Source of the DNA: Streptomyces lydicus
GTDB taxonomy: Bacteria > Actinomycetota > Actinomycetes > Streptomycetales > Streptomycetaceae
Assembly: GCF_001729485.1 (NCBI RefSeq)
Contig: NZ_CP017157.1
Coordinates: 3,844,001-3,908,000 of the forward strand
Direction of reading: 5' to 3'
DNA length: 64,000 nucleotides
Shown: positions 17,020 to 27,007 of the stretch, one piece after another
Position numbering within the stretch: position 1 is the first letter of the stretch
How the letters are laid out: each line of letters starts with the position of its first letter
The notes under the pieces: generated by a model
The model's input: the letters and a program-made list of their open reading frames with translations, nothing else
Told to the model about the DNA's origin: nothing
Database searches by the model: none
Made by a program: the position numbers and the translations under genes

Positions 17020-17967
17020 TCACCCCCTGGCCGGCCCCGCGCCGCCCCCGCGTTCGCCGCCCGGTCCGCCGGCCCCGTCCTCCCGCAGAGCGGCGGCGAG
17101 TTCGCGCACCACCTCGGCGAAGCCCTCGACGAGGGGGCTGCGCGCGCCCTCGTACCAGGCCAGGGCGACCCTCAGGGGCTCGACGTCGGTGAGCGGAACC
17201 CAGGACAGATCGGGGCGGGCGTAGTACAGGGCCATGCTCGCCGGGGCGAAGCAGACCGCGGCGCCCTCGGCGACCTGCTCCAGCATCTCCTCGACGTTGT
17301 CGTTCTTCGGGCCCCAGCGCGGTGCGGAGCCGTCCGGTCTGGGGTTCACCGCCCACCAGTCGACCCAGTCGCGTGGCGCCCGCTCCGTCCACAGCAGCGG
17401 CTCGTCCTTGACGTCCAGGATGCCGATGCCCGTACGCCCCGCCAGCGGGTGTCCGATGGGCAGGCCGACGACCCGGGGTTCGGTGTGGACCACCTCGGCG
17501 TGCAGATCGGTAAGGTCGGCGGGCAGCCAGACGAAGGCGACGTCCACCCGGCCTGCACGCAGGGCGGCCGCCTCCTGCCCCCAGTCGAAGCGCTTCGGTT
17601 CCACCCGGACCTCCGGATGCCGACGGGCGAACTCGGCCCGGGCCCGGGTGGTCAACTCGCCCGCACCGCTTGCCTCGAAGCCGACCCGGAGCACCGCCTT
17701 CTGCCGGCACCGGTGGCGTTCCGCCGCGGCGCGGACACGGTCCGCCTGACGTACGGTCCGGCGCGCCTCGGCCACCACATCGCGCCCGGCCGGGGTCTGC
17801 GTCACGCCGCCGGGGTGCCGTTCGAAGAGGGGAACGCCGAGTTCCGCCTCCAGCTTCCGCAGCGCGTACGACAGGGCCGGCTGGCTCACGTACAGCCGGG
17901 CCGCCGCCCGGCCGAGGTTGCCCTCCTCGGCGATCGCCACGAGATAGTTCAACTGCCGCAACTCCAT
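17020..17967 (-). CDS. LysR-family transcriptional regulator
   Basis: A 315-residue LTTR. The N-terminal winged helix-turn-helix is clear (MELRQLNYLVAIAEEGNLGRAA, then SQPALSYALRKLEAELGVPLFERH). It is followed by a two-lobed effector-binding domain starting near residue 92 (LRVGFEASGAGELTTRARAEF) and a Gly/Pro-rich tail. It is divergent from the SDR gene at 18143. The intergenic region holds ATAAA-N5-TTTAT (17990-18004), a T-N11-A LysR box, so it most likely controls that SDR gene and itself. Confidence 0.93.
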   Translation of the reverse strand: MELRQLNYLVAIAEEGNLGRAAARLYVSQPALSYALRKLEAELGVPLFERHPGGVTQTPAGRDVVAEARRTVRQADRVRAAAERHRCRQKAVLRVGFEASGAGELTTRARAEFARRHPEVRVEPKRFDWGQEAAALRAGRVDVAFVWLPADLTDLHAEVVHTEPRVVGLPIGHPLAGRTGIGILDVKDEPLLWTERAPRDWVDWWAVNPRPDGSAPRWGPKNDNVEEMLEQVAEGAAVCFAPASMALYYARPDLSWVPLTDVEPLRVALAWYEGARSPLVEGFAEVVRELAAALREDGAGGPGGERGGGAGPARG

Positions 17968-17989
17968 GGGGAGATCGTAACCAGCGGCG

Positions 17990-18004
17990 ATAAACGCTCT
18001 TTAT
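17990..18004. promoter_or_regulatory. LysR-type T-N11-A box
   Basis: A perfect palindrome with ATAAA and TTTAT arms around CGCTC, 23 bp upstream of the LysR start and in the shared divergent region with the SDR gene. It is conspicuously AT-rich for this genome. Confidence 0.55.
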
Positions 18005-18142
18005 GGGACGCGTTGATCTCTGTCTTGGACGGCGGGGCCGGGCAGCGGCCGTAATGGAGACACCCGCCGGGACGACCGCCTCGGCCGGGTCTGCGGAAGC
18101 CGGCGCCCGGCAGGCTTCCGGTCCCACCTTGGAGAAATCCCC

Positions 18143-19036
18143 ATGAGCGACAAGACCCGCACCGCCACGGCCCCCGCCGCCGCCCCCACCCGCTCCGCAA
18201 CCGGCAAGGTCTGGCTGATCACCGGCGCCAACTCCGGTTTCGGGCAGGCGATCACGCGGGCGGCCCTCGCCGCCGGTGACACCGTGGTGGCCGCCGTCCG
18301 CCGTCCCGAATCCCTCGACGAACTCGCCGCCGCGCACCCCGGCCGCGTCGTCCCCGTCGCCCTCGACGTCACCGACCCGGCCCGCATCACCGCCGTCGTC
18401 GCCGAAGTGATCCTCTGGTACGGACGGATCGACGTACTGGTCAACAACGCCGGCCGCGGACAGGTCGGCGCCGTCGAGGAGACCACCGACCGCGAACTCC
18501 GCGACCTGATGGACCTGCACTTCTTCGGCCCCGCCGCGCTCACCCGCGCCGTACTCCCGCACATGCGCCGCGAGGGCTCGGGCGCCGTCGTGCAGATGAG
18601 CAGCATGGGCGGCCGGTTCTCCTTCCCCGGCGTCGGCGCCTACTCGGCCACCAAGTTCGCCCTGGAAGGGCTGTCCGAGGCGCTGGCCCTGGAGGTCGCC
18701 CCGCACGGGATCAAGGTGCTGGTCGTGGAACCGGGGGCGTTCCGGACCGGGTTCGCCGGCGGCGGTGCGCTGCGGCAGTCGGCGCCGATGGACGTGTACG
18801 AGGAGACGGTCGGCCCGGTCCGCGCCGGGCTCCCGGACAGCGACGGCAAGCAGCCGGGGGACCCCGAGAAGGCCGCTGCGGCGATTCTGACCGCGTTGGC
18901 CGCCGAGCGGACCCCGCTGCGGCTGGCCCTCGGCAACGACGCCGCCGACGCCATCGCGGCCCAGCTGAAGTCCGCCGGCGAGGAGGCGGCCGCCTGGGAG
19001 GCGGTCACCCGGGGCACCGACTTCGACGAGGAGTGA
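18143..19036 (+). CDS. SDR family oxidoreductase
   Basis: A 297-residue classical SDR of the longer NAD(P)-binding group (retinol-dehydrogenase-like). Motifs are LITGANSGFGQAI, NNAGRGQVGAVEE, the catalytic Ser in VVQMSSMGG, YSATK, and PGAFRTGF after the active site. The first 20 residues are an Ala/Pro/Thr-rich tail. Such LysR-divergent SDRs are common in Streptomyces, with unknown substrates. The start ATG lies after GGAGAAA. It is followed by the DHA2 exporter on the same strand after 155 bp. Confidence 0.9.
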   Translation: MSDKTRTATAPAAAPTRSATGKVWLITGANSGFGQAITRAALAAGDTVVAAVRRPESLDELAAAHPGRVVPVALDVTDPARITAVVAEVILWYGRIDVLVNNAGRGQVGAVEETTDRELRDLMDLHFFGPAALTRAVLPHMRREGSGAVVQMSSMGGRFSFPGVGAYSATKFALEGLSEALALEVAPHGIKVLVVEPGAFRTGFAGGGALRQSAPMDVYEETVGPVRAGLPDSDGKQPGDPEKAAAAILTALAAERTPLRLALGNDAADAIAAQLKSAGEEAAAWEAVTRGTDFDEE

Positions 19037-19141
19037 GGGGAGCGGACGGTCAGGGCCCGGCCCACCAACTGACGGCAATCAAAAGCAAGTTGAACGTAAT
19101 TCAGTCGTCGATCGTCCCGGCTGCGCGAAATGCGCAGCCCA

Positions 19142-19176
19142 CCGGACATCGGCAACACACCGGACACCGGCAACAC
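19142..19176 (+). repeat. 17-bp imperfect direct repeat
   Basis: CCGGACATCGGCAACAC (19142-19158) and CCGGACACCGGCAACAC (19160-19176), one mismatch, just before the Shine-Dalgarno of the DHA2 exporter. It may be a simple duplication in the leader. Confidence 0.7.
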
Positions 19177-19191
19177 CTGGAAGGAAGATTC

Positions 19192-20673
19192 ATGGACCGC
19201 AACGGCGACGTGCGTGACGGGGGAGTGGCACTCTCCGGAGAAGGGAGTGAAGGGAGTAGCGACCCGTCCGGCCCCGAGGCAACCGGCAACCGGCCGCGGC
19301 TGGGCCTCCGGTCCACGGTGCTGGTCGCCTGTCTGGCCTTTTTCGTCATCACGCTGGACACCACCGTGGTCAACGTCGCCCTGCCGAGCATCGGTCAGCA
19401 GTGGGACGGCCAGGTCTCCGCACTGCAGTGGGTGGTCACCGCGTACACCCTGCTCTTCGCGGCCCTGCTCCTGTCGGCCGGGGCCATCTCCGACCGGATC
19501 GGTGCGAGCCGTGCCTTCACGATCGGGCTGTCCGTCTTCACCCTGATGTCCGCGGTGTGCGGGCTGGCACCCAACCTCACCGTTCTCATCGCCGCGCGGG
19601 CGGTCCAGGGCGCCGGAGCCGCGGTGATGATGCCTGCCTCGCTCGCCCTGGTGCGCCAGGCGTACGACTCCCCGGCCCGGCGCGCTCGCGGCATCGCGCT
19701 GTGGACCGCCGGTGGCGGTGCGGCGGTCGCGGCGGGACCGGTTGTCGGCGGCGCGCTCACCACCGGGCTCGGCTGGCGGTGGATCTTCTTCGTGAACCTG
19801 CCGGTCGGCGTCTTCGCACTCGTCGGCATGCTCCGGGCGCCCCGCTCCCCACGAGGGCACTCCTCGATGGACCCGGCCGGCCAGGTCACCGCCGTACTCG
19901 CGCTGGCGGCGCTGGTGTTCGCGGTCATCACCGGCGGGTCGGGCGGGTGGACGAGCCCGACGACGATCGGCGGCTTCCTCGTCGCCGTACTCGCCGGAAC
20001 CGCGTTCCTCCTGGTCGAGTCCCGGCAGAGTGATCCCGCCGTACCGCTGACGATGTTCCGCATTCCCTCGGTGGCCGTCTGCACCAGCGCGGGTCTCGCC
20101 CTGAACTTCGGCTACTACGGCCTGGTCTTCGTCTTCACGATCTTCTTCCAGGAACACCGCGGAGCCTCGGCGCTCACCGCGGGCCTGATGTTCCTTCCGA
20201 TGACGGCCTTCACCACCCTGGTCAACCTGCTCGCCGGCAAGCTGACCAACCGTTACGGGCCGCGCCTCCCGCTGATCCTCGGCCAGGTCATCCAGACGGT
20301 CGGCATCCTGGGCCTGCTCCTCGTCCGCCGGGACACCCCCACTCCCTTGCTGCTGACCCTGCTGGTGCCGCTCGGCATCGGCGGCGGGCTCGCGGTCCCG
20401 CCGTTGACGTCGGCGATGCTGGAGTCGGTGCCGCACGAGCGGGCCGGCCTCGCATCCGGCGTGCTCAGCGCCGCCCGGCAATTCGGCGGCGCGATCGGGG
20501 TCGCCCTGCTCGGTGCGCTGATCGCCGACTCCGCCCACTTCATGACCGGGATGCGGATCAGCCTGGCCGTCGGGGCGGCCGTACTCGTCGCCACCACACT
20601 CGGCGTGGCGCTCTTCCTGCCCGGCAGCCCGAAGCCCGCGGCCCCCTCGGCAACCGTGCCGGGCCCCGAGTGA
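19192..20673 (+). CDS. MFS transporter, DHA2 (EmrB/QacA) type
   Basis: A 493-residue drug:H+ antiporter-2 protein with 14 predicted helices. Signature features are TM1 LDTTVVNVALPSI (DHA2 motif D1), WVVTAYTLLFAALLLSAGAISDRIGA (motif A region) and ARAVQGAGAAVMMPASLAL (motif C neighbourhood). It probably exports toxic organic compounds. The ATG at 19192 is preceded by GGAAGGAAG. Upstream, TGAA-CGTAA-TTCA (19091-19103) forms an AT-rich dyad that could be an operator, though no adjacent TetR/MarR gene is present. Confidence 0.9.
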   Translation: MDRNGDVRDGGVALSGEGSEGSSDPSGPEATGNRPRLGLRSTVLVACLAFFVITLDTTVVNVALPSIGQQWDGQVSALQWVVTAYTLLFAALLLSAGAISDRIGASRAFTIGLSVFTLMSAVCGLAPNLTVLIAARAVQGAGAAVMMPASLALVRQAYDSPARRARGIALWTAGGGAAVAAGPVVGGALTTGLGWRWIFFVNLPVGVFALVGMLRAPRSPRGHSSMDPAGQVTAVLALAALVFAVITGGSGGWTSPTTIGGFLVAVLAGTAFLLVESRQSDPAVPLTMFRIPSVAVCTSAGLALNFGYYGLVFVFTIFFQEHRGASALTAGLMFLPMTAFTTLVNLLAGKLTNRYGPRLPLILGQVIQTVGILGLLLVRRDTPTPLLLTLLVPLGIGGGLAVPPLTSAMLESVPHERAGLASGVLSAARQFGGAIGVALLGALIADSAHFMTGMRISLAVGAAVLVATTLGVALFLPGSPKPAAPSATVPGPE

Positions 20674-20742
20674 CCTGCCACGTTCTCCCCGCGCCCTGAT
20701 GACTCGGAATCGCGGTGACGGGTGGGACCAGCCGCCGGCCGG

Positions 20743-21201
20743 TCAGCAGGCGGCGAGCAGGCCGGCGAGGATGCCTGCCGGGTCGTGCAACACCCGGGCG
20801 CCGTCATTGACGACACGACGCGTCCCCGGATCGACGGGATCTGTCTTCGCCCAGGTGGGAGAGCCGATGCCCAGCTCGACTTCCAGGCCGGAGGCCGTGG
20901 AACAGCGCCGTTCCGTGACCGGTCCCCACGACTGGGTGCGGATCACCTCGCCCAGCCCGAGTTCCGCGGCCCAGGCTTCCTCAAGGAGGTATCGGGATTC
21001 GTCCGTGGTGAGCAGGACGACGTCGATGTCGGAGTCCGGTCGCGCGGCGTCGCGGGCGCAAGATCCCACCAGGAGCAGGCCGACGATGTCGTCACGGCTC
21101 CTCGCCCAGCGCGTGATCCGGTCGATGACCTCGTCGATCTCAGCGACCCGCTCCGGCGACGGCGCGGTTGACCGATTCACTGACTGATCGTCGCGATGCA
21201 C
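20743..21201 (-). CDS. Nucleotidyltransferase domain protein (MNT type)
   Basis: A 152-residue protein with the polymerase-beta-like nucleotidyltransferase motif GSCARDAARPDSDIDVVLL, i.e. G-S followed by D-x-D, the two metal-binding aspartates. It is built like the small stand-alone NTase domain proteins that adenylylate partners or act as remnants of aminoglycoside nucleotidyltransferases. The target is unknown. I start at the GTG at 21201 (MHRDDQ...) with GGGG seven bases before; the open frame upstream has a random Arg-rich composition. No HEPN partner gene is adjacent. Confidence 0.75.
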   Translation of the reverse strand: MHRDDQSVNRSTAPSPERVAEIDEVIDRITRWARSRDDIVGLLLVGSCARDAARPDSDIDVVLLTTDESRYLLEEAWAAELGLGEVIRTQSWGPVTERRCSTASGLEVELGIGSPTWAKTDPVDPGTRRVVNDGARVLHDPAGILAGLLAAC

Positions 21202-21374
21202 CTCGAATGCCCCTCGCCAGATAGCCGACGCCGACGTCGGACAGCTTCTCAGGCCGGGCCGCGACAGCCACCACCGGCGTCGGCGGGTGCCACGATGGCG
21301 CAGCCGTACGCCGGCGGACTCGCTCGGCATGGAGTGCCCATGGAGTGCCCCCCAGGAGCGATTACGACTCCGGA

Positions 21375-21390
21375 ATACCCCCGGGGGTAC
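21375..21390. promoter_or_regulatory. CsoR/CstR-type operator 1
   Basis: ATACCCCCGGGGGTAC contains a perfect 14-bp palindrome (21376-21389), 66 bp before the MBL-rhodanese gene. The TACCCC/GGGGTA arms are of the kind bound by CsoR/CstR-family repressors, and one such repressor is encoded at 24013-24294. Confidence 0.7.
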
Positions 21391-21413
21391 CCCTGTTAGA
21401 GTGAGTGGGCAGA

Positions 21414-21427
21414 TACCCCGGGGGGTA
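21414..21427. promoter_or_regulatory. CsoR/CstR-type operator 2
   Basis: TACCCCGGGGGGTA, 38 bp after the first site, just upstream of the MBL-rhodanese Shine-Dalgarno. The pair would bracket the promoter. Confidence 0.65.
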
Positions 21428-21455
21428 CATCACTCGTTCAAGAGGAGTCGTATTC

Positions 21456-22832
21456 GTGTTCTTCGTCGACACCCTGGAAATCGAGGGACTGGGCAACCGC
21501 AGCTACCTGGCCGGCGGGATGCGGGCCGCGCTGGCGGTGGACCCGCCCCGCGACATCGAGCAGGTCATCGCCGCGGCGGCGCGGCGCGGGGTGCGCATAG
21601 CCTTCGTGGCCGAGACCCACCTGCACAACGACTACGTCACCGGTGGCCTGGAACTGGCCCGTGTGACCGGGGCCCGCTACCTGGTGCCGGCCGGCGCGTC
21701 GGTCGCCTTCGCGCGTACCCCGGTCGCCGACGGCGACACGTTCCCGGTGGACGAGCACCTGGTGCTGCAGGCCATCGCCACCCCCGGTCACACCCCGCAC
21801 CACACGTCCTACGTGCTGGAGGAGGACGGTCGGGCGGTGGCGGCGTTCACCGGCGGGTCCTTGCTGATCGGCACCGTCGGCCGGCCGGACCTCGTCGAGC
21901 CGCGGCTGACCGAGCAGCTGGCCCGCGCCCAGCACGCCTCGGCCCGCCGGCTGGCCGAACGGCTGGACGACGAGGTGCCGGTGCTGCCCACCCACGGGTT
22001 CGGCAGTTTCTGTTCCTCCGCGCAGGCGGAGGGGGACGCGACCACGATCGGTCGGGAGCGCCGGACCAACGACGCGCTGACCCGGGACGTGGACACGTTC
22101 GTCACCGAGATGCTCGCCTCATTGGACGACGTGCCCGCCTACTACGCACACATGGGCCCGGCCAACGCCGCCGGCCCCGCGCCGGTCGACCTCACCCCGC
22201 CCGCGCCCGCCGACGCCGAACAGATCGCCGCCCGGCTGGCCGCGGGGGAGTGGGTGGTGGACCTGCGCAGCCGGATCGCCTTCGCCCAGGGGCATGTGGC
22301 CGGCTCGTTCAACTTCGAGGGCGAGGGCAAGCTCGCCACCTACCTGGCCTGGCTGATCCCCTGGGGCAAGCCGGTCACCCTGCTGGCCGGGACGCCCGAA
22401 CAAGTCGCCGCCGCGCAGCGGGAGCTGGTCCGGGTCGGCATCGACCGTCCGGCCGCCGCCGCCACCGGCGATCCGGCCGGCTGGGTCCGTGCGGGCGAGG
22501 AGCTCGCCTCCTTCCCGCGTGCCCGCTTCGCCGACCTCGCCGCGGTACGTGCGCGCGGCGAGCAGGTGGTGGTGCTGGACGTACGGCGCGATGCCGAGCG
22601 GGCGGGCGGGTTCGTCGACGGCTCGGTCCACATTCCGATCCACGAGCTGCCCGGCCGCATCGGCGACGTGCCCGACGGGGTGGTGTGGGTGCATTGCGCC
22701 GGCGGGATGCGTGCGGCGATCGCCGCGTCCCTGCTGGATGCCGCCGGACGCGAGGTGGTCGCCGTCGACGACGGCTTCGACGCCGCCACCGCGGCGGGCC
22801 TCACCCTCACCCCGCCCGACAGCACCGACTGA
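21456..22832 (+). CDS. MBL-fold protein with two rhodanese domains (CstB-like persulfide dioxygenase/sulfurtransferase)
   Basis: A 458-residue cytosolic protein. Residues 1-240 are a metallo-beta-lactamase fold of the ETHE1/persulfide-dioxygenase branch: THLHNDYVTGG (His55, His57, Asp59), ATPGHTPHHTSYVL, GTVGRPDLVEP and LPTHGFGSFC. Residues 255-340 are a rhodanese-like domain lacking a catalytic cysteine (VVDLRSRIAFAQGHVAGSFNFEG). Residues 350-458 are an active-looking rhodanese with Cys414 (VHCAGGMR). CstB of Staphylococcus has a comparable fused architecture and oxidises low-molecular-weight persulfides to thiosulfate. The GTG start has GAGGAG eight bases upstream, and two CstR-type operators precede it. 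Confidence 0.88.
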   Translation: MFFVDTLEIEGLGNRSYLAGGMRAALAVDPPRDIEQVIAAAARRGVRIAFVAETHLHNDYVTGGLELARVTGARYLVPAGASVAFARTPVADGDTFPVDEHLVLQAIATPGHTPHHTSYVLEEDGRAVAAFTGGSLLIGTVGRPDLVEPRLTEQLARAQHASARRLAERLDDEVPVLPTHGFGSFCSSAQAEGDATTIGRERRTNDALTRDVDTFVTEMLASLDDVPAYYAHMGPANAAGPAPVDLTPPAPADAEQIAARLAAGEWVVDLRSRIAFAQGHVAGSFNFEGEGKLATYLAWLIPWGKPVTLLAGTPEQVAAAQRELVRVGIDRPAAAATGDPAGWVRAGEELASFPRARFADLAAVRARGEQVVVLDVRRDAERAGGFVDGSVHIPIHELPGRIGDVPDGVVWVHCAGGMRAAIAASLLDAAGREVVAVDDGFDAATAAGLTLTPPDSTD

Positions 22833-22857
22833 ACGACCCGCACGGAGTAGTCAAACG

Positions 22858-23232
22858 ATGTTCTCGCTTCAGTTCTCGCTTCTTCGCCGTGGCCCTGCCC
22901 GCCTCACCCCGCAGCAGGCCCACCGGCAGACCAGTGACGGGCCGGCCGTCCTGCTTGATGTCCGCGAAACACCGGAGTGGCAGGCCGGGTACGCGCCCGG
23001 TGCGCTGCACCTGCCGCTGAGCCGCCTGAGGGTCGGGGCGGCTCTGCCCGAAGCCGTACGGGGCAGGCCGGTGGTCCTCATCTGCCGCTCCGGAAACCGC
23101 TCCCGTACAGCCGCCGACCTCCTCGCCGCCCGCGGTGTGGCGGCCGGCGACGTCGTCGGCGGGATGACCGCCTGGGTCCGCGCGGGCCTGCCGGTCACCG
23201 GGGGCCGCGGCGCCGGCGGTGGCACAGCGTGA
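22858..23232 (+). CDS. Single-domain rhodanese (sulfurtransferase)
   Basis: A 124-residue rhodanese domain with DVRETPEWQAGYAPGALHLP and the active-site loop LICRSGNRSRT, catalytic Cys76. It moves sulfane sulfur between thiols within the persulfide-detoxification module. It begins 25 bp after the MBL-rhodanese stop, and its TGA overlaps the GTG of the TauE/SafE gene, so the three form an operon. The C-terminus is Gly-rich. Confidence 0.9.
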   Translation: MFSLQFSLLRRGPARLTPQQAHRQTSDGPAVLLDVRETPEWQAGYAPGALHLPLSRLRVGAALPEAVRGRPVVLICRSGNRSRTAADLLAARGVAAGDVVGGMTAWVRAGLPVTGGRGAGGGTA

Positions 23233-23981
23233 GCGCGCTGATCCTGGCCCTGGTCGCCGGCGCCGTGGTCGGGCTCGCGCTCGGCGCGCTCGGCGGGGGC
23301 GGCAGCGTCCTGGCGGTGCCCGCGCTGATCTACCTGCTCGGCTTCACCCCCGCGGCGGCCACCACCGCGAGCCTGGTCATCGTCACCGCCACCTCCCTGA
23401 CCGCCCTGTACGCCCACGCCCGGGCCGGGAACGTGCGCTGGAGGGCGGGGACGCTGTTCGCGGCGGCCGGGCTGGTGCCGGCCGCGGTGGCGGGCGCCGC
23501 GGCGGCGCACCTGCCGCAGGCCCTGCTGACGGCCGCCTTCGCCGCCGTGGCCACGCTGGCCGCGGCGCGCATGCTCCGCCCCGCCCGCACAGTGGCCGGG
23601 CACCCGCAGCGCGCGGTGCGCCCGGCCCGGGCGGCCCGGGCCGGTGCGGGGCTGGGGGCGCTGACCGGACTGCTCGGCGTCGGCGGGGGCTTCCTCGCCG
23701 TCCCCACTCTGGTCACGGTGCTGGCGTTCGAGATGCAGGCCGCCGTCGGCACCAGCCTGCTGGTCATCTCGACGAACTCGCTCGCCTCGCTCGCCACCCG
23801 CGGCGCCACTACGGCCGGCGCGGACTGGGCGGTGATCGCCCCCTTCACCGGGGCCGCGATCCTCGGCGCCTGGGACGGCAAGCGCCTGGCCGCGAAGGTC
23901 ACCGGCACCCTGCTGAAACGCACCTTCGCGCTCCTGCTGCTGGCCGTCGCCGCCTTCATGCTCGTCGACGCCCTCGCCTGA
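23229..23981 (+). CDS. TauE/SafE-family sulfite/organosulfur exporter
   Basis: A 250-residue membrane protein with about eight helices in two homologous halves, each starting with the family's glycine motif (ALGGGGSVLAVPALIY and LLGVGGGFLAVPTLV). TauE/SafE permeases export sulfite, sulfoacetate or thiosulfate-like anions. Here the protein presumably removes the product of persulfide oxidation. GTG start with GTGA overlap to the rhodanese gene. It is convergent with the CstR-type repressor, whose stop is 31 bp away. Confidence 0.9.
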   Translation: MSALILALVAGAVVGLALGALGGGGSVLAVPALIYLLGFTPAAATTASLVIVTATSLTALYAHARAGNVRWRAGTLFAAAGLVPAAVAGAAAAHLPQALLTAAFAAVATLAAARMLRPARTVAGHPQRAVRPARAARAGAGLGALTGLLGVGGGFLAVPTLVTVLAFEMQAAVGTSLLVISTNSLASLATRGATTAGADWAVIAPFTGAAILGAWDGKRLAAKVTGTLLKRTFALLLLAVAAFMLVDALA

Positions 23982-24012
23982 GCCGAGCGGTCGGGCCGGC
24001 GGCACCAGCTGC

Positions 24013-25080
<1,068 letters not shown>

Positions 25081-25180
25081 CTACAGCAGGGCTTTGCGTA
25101 GCCTCAATCGCGGTTCCACGGGCGGGTGGATGCGAGCATGACCCCGTCCGGCCAGGGACTCAGTGATCGGGAAGCGCGCA

Positions 25181-25900
25181 ATGGGCGGTACAGAAGGTCC
25201 CTCCACTCCGGCAGGCACTCCGGTGCCGACCCTTGAACAAATCCAGGCCGCGTTGGGCAAACGCCTGGACGATGTGGCCAAGATTCTGGCGGGTGCCCTT
25301 GTCGCCGTGGCCGGGATCATGACCACCTTGGGACTGAACAGCAATTTCGTGTTCGTCGCACTCAACAACGGCTCATGGGCCATCTATGTGGCCTCGCTGT
25401 GCGCCATCATGTCCATTGTCTGCAGCATCACCGCCCTGCTCATCCGCCCCTCAGGACGTGGCGTCCTCTGGGAGACGGCCGTACTCGTCCTCGGCGTGAT
25501 CTTCTATATGGCTTCCCTGACCATCGCCGTCGTCGGCGCGACACAAGCCGCGGGCGGGAACGGCCGCCCGACGATCACCGACGTGCGGCTCGACGGCCCT
25601 CGCTCCGCCATGAGGCTGCATTTCACCGTCCATGCCGACGGCGTCCAGAAGTGGTCACGCATCGAGGTGTCCGTGGATCCTCAGAACCTTCCTCCAGGGA
25701 AGGTGGGGGACCTCTACTGGAGCATTCTCAGGCCGGATGATCAGGGGAGAGTGTCCCAGCAGATCGACGTCCCGATCTCGCCTCCTGCAGGGACAACTGC
25801 GCTCGCCATCAACGCGATCAACCCCGACGCCCCCAAATCGGGAGAGTGCGAAGCCAGGACCCAGCACGGATCGGCTTGTACGGAGCTTCACTTCGCCTAG
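25181..25900 (+). CDS. Hypothetical membrane protein with extracytoplasmic domain (239 aa)
   Basis: Three hydrophobic helices are visible at about residues 35-52, 66-88 and 97-118, then a soluble domain of about 120 residues (TITDVRLDGPRSAMRLHFTVHADGVQ..., Cys near the C-terminus in KSGECEA and GSACTEL). An N-terminal segment LEQIQAALGKRLDDVAKIL precedes helix 1. I do not recognise the family. Base composition is lower than in neighbours (about 55% GC in one sampled 60-base line), which marks the start of an accessory patch. ATG at 25181 is chosen for GGGAAG six bases upstream; a GTG at 25163 is the alternative. Confidence 0.7.
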   Translation: MGGTEGPSTPAGTPVPTLEQIQAALGKRLDDVAKILAGALVAVAGIMTTLGLNSNFVFVALNNGSWAIYVASLCAIMSIVCSITALLIRPSGRGVLWETAVLVLGVIFYMASLTIAVVGATQAAGGNGRPTITDVRLDGPRSAMRLHFTVHADGVQKWSRIEVSVDPQNLPPGKVGDLYWSILRPDDQGRVSQQIDVPISPPAGTTALAINAINPDAPKSGECEARTQHGSACTELHFA

Positions 25901-26019
25901 CGCAAGGGCCCCTTCTGGCCTGGCGCGGCAGCGCCGATGTCCGGAGCCTGGTCAGCGCCAGCAAGCTTGGAATCCTCTCCTCGGGGAACCCGGACATCGA
26001 CAGATGAGGCGAAAGACGG

Positions 26020-26373
26020 GTGGTTCGCGTGGCGGAGCAGCCGCTGGCAGAGCGGGCGCTGGCTCGCTCGTACACCACTGGCGATGGACATGTCCGATTT
26101 GAGATCACCGACCTGTCGGTCCATCACCACGCCTACCGAAGCGTCACCTTCACGTACCGGATCACCGTCGTGCGCCCGACATACCCTGACGAGCACTGGG
26201 AGTTCACACTCCCTTGGGAGGACAAGTCCTTCACCGACGTGCTCACCTCCCTCCAGCCCGACCCTGATCGGCTGAACCAACTCGTGCACCTGATTCACGC
26301 CCTGCTCGAAGAATGGTGGGACACCAAGGGGCACAGCCGGCAGGCCGCCAAGATGGGGCGCCAGATGCGCTGA
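26020..26373 (+). CDS. Hypothetical protein (117 aa)
   Basis: A small acidic/aromatic soluble protein with no signal peptide. The middle is beta-rich (VRFEITDLSVHHHAYRSVTF, YRITVVRP) and the end helical (LNQLVHLIHALLEEWW). I do not recognise it. It sits in the lower-GC patch between the hypothetical membrane protein and the convergent lipoprotein beside the RHS toxin. A role in that locus is only a guess. The start is a GTG, and a second GTG three codons in is possible. Confidence 0.55.
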   Translation: MVRVAEQPLAERALARSYTTGDGHVRFEITDLSVHHHAYRSVTFTYRITVVRPTYPDEHWEFTLPWEDKSFTDVLTSLQPDPDRLNQLVHLIHALLEEWWDTKGHSRQAAKMGRQMR

Positions 26374-26439
26374 GGCGATACGACAGCAGATGAAATTACG
26401 GAACCGCAGGGACGCTCGGTCAGGTGCGTCGAGATGGTG

Positions 26440-26952
26440 TTATGCGTGCGTGAACTGGCAGAGCCATCGTGTATCCGGGTCGCCGACTACGTAGTAGAGG
26501 CGTAGGTTCTTACCTTCCTTCTTGACGCTCACCGCCCAAGTGTAGGTGCCTGGCGCCTTTTTCTGTTTTGTTGCGGCAGCGTTGGATCCGTCCATCTGTT
26601 CCTGTCCGACCTTCGCGGTGCTCGACTTCCCATTCCTGATGGTTAGTTTCACCATATTTCCCTCGGCTACGGTAAGGCCGCCTTTGTAGGAATTCAGAAC
26701 TTCCCACGTTCCCTTGCCGGAGAGGCTCCAGTGATCATTGAAGTCCATTTCCTGACCCCGAAGTCGTTCTGCCGTGAACTCGCCCGCCTTGCTCAGGGAG
26801 AAGTGGGCGCCTTCAGGGCCACGCCACTCGCCTGTCAGAGCGCTTGCAGTGAAGTGGGGTGCCGGCGGCAGTGGCTCATACGCCGTTGAACATGAAGCCG
26901 TCAAGACGGCGAGTGACGCGAGCCCCAATGAGAAGATTCTTCTGTAGCGCAT
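26440..26952 (-). CDS. Lipoprotein, candidate immunity protein for the RHS toxin tip
   Basis: A 170-residue protein with a signal peptide and lipobox LTASC (Cys21), so it is predicted to be anchored outside the cytoplasmic membrane. The mature part is beta-rich, with ALTGEWRGPEGAHFSLSKAG, LSGKGTWEV and LRLYYVVGDPD, resembling lipocalin-like Streptomyces lipoproteins. It lies 55 bp downstream of the RHS gene in the same orientation, exactly where polymorphic-toxin loci keep the immunity gene. One sampled line is about 48% GC against about 70% elsewhere, indicating transfer with the tip. No strong Shine-Dalgarno is visible. The immunity role is inferred from position; a generic surface lipoprotein is the alternative. 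Confidence 0.72.
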   Translation of the reverse strand: MRYRRIFSLGLASLAVLTASCSTAYEPLPPAPHFTASALTGEWRGPEGAHFSLSKAGEFTAERLRGQEMDFNDHWSLSGKGTWEVLNSYKGGLTVAEGNMVKLTIRNGKSSTAKVGQEQMDGSNAAATKQKKAPGTYTWAVSVKKEGKNLRLYYVVGDPDTRWLCQFTHA

Positions 26953-27007
26953 TGCAGTTGTTCGACTTTCGGTCGATACGGGAAACGGTCTTGCGGAATG
27001 GAGTGAG

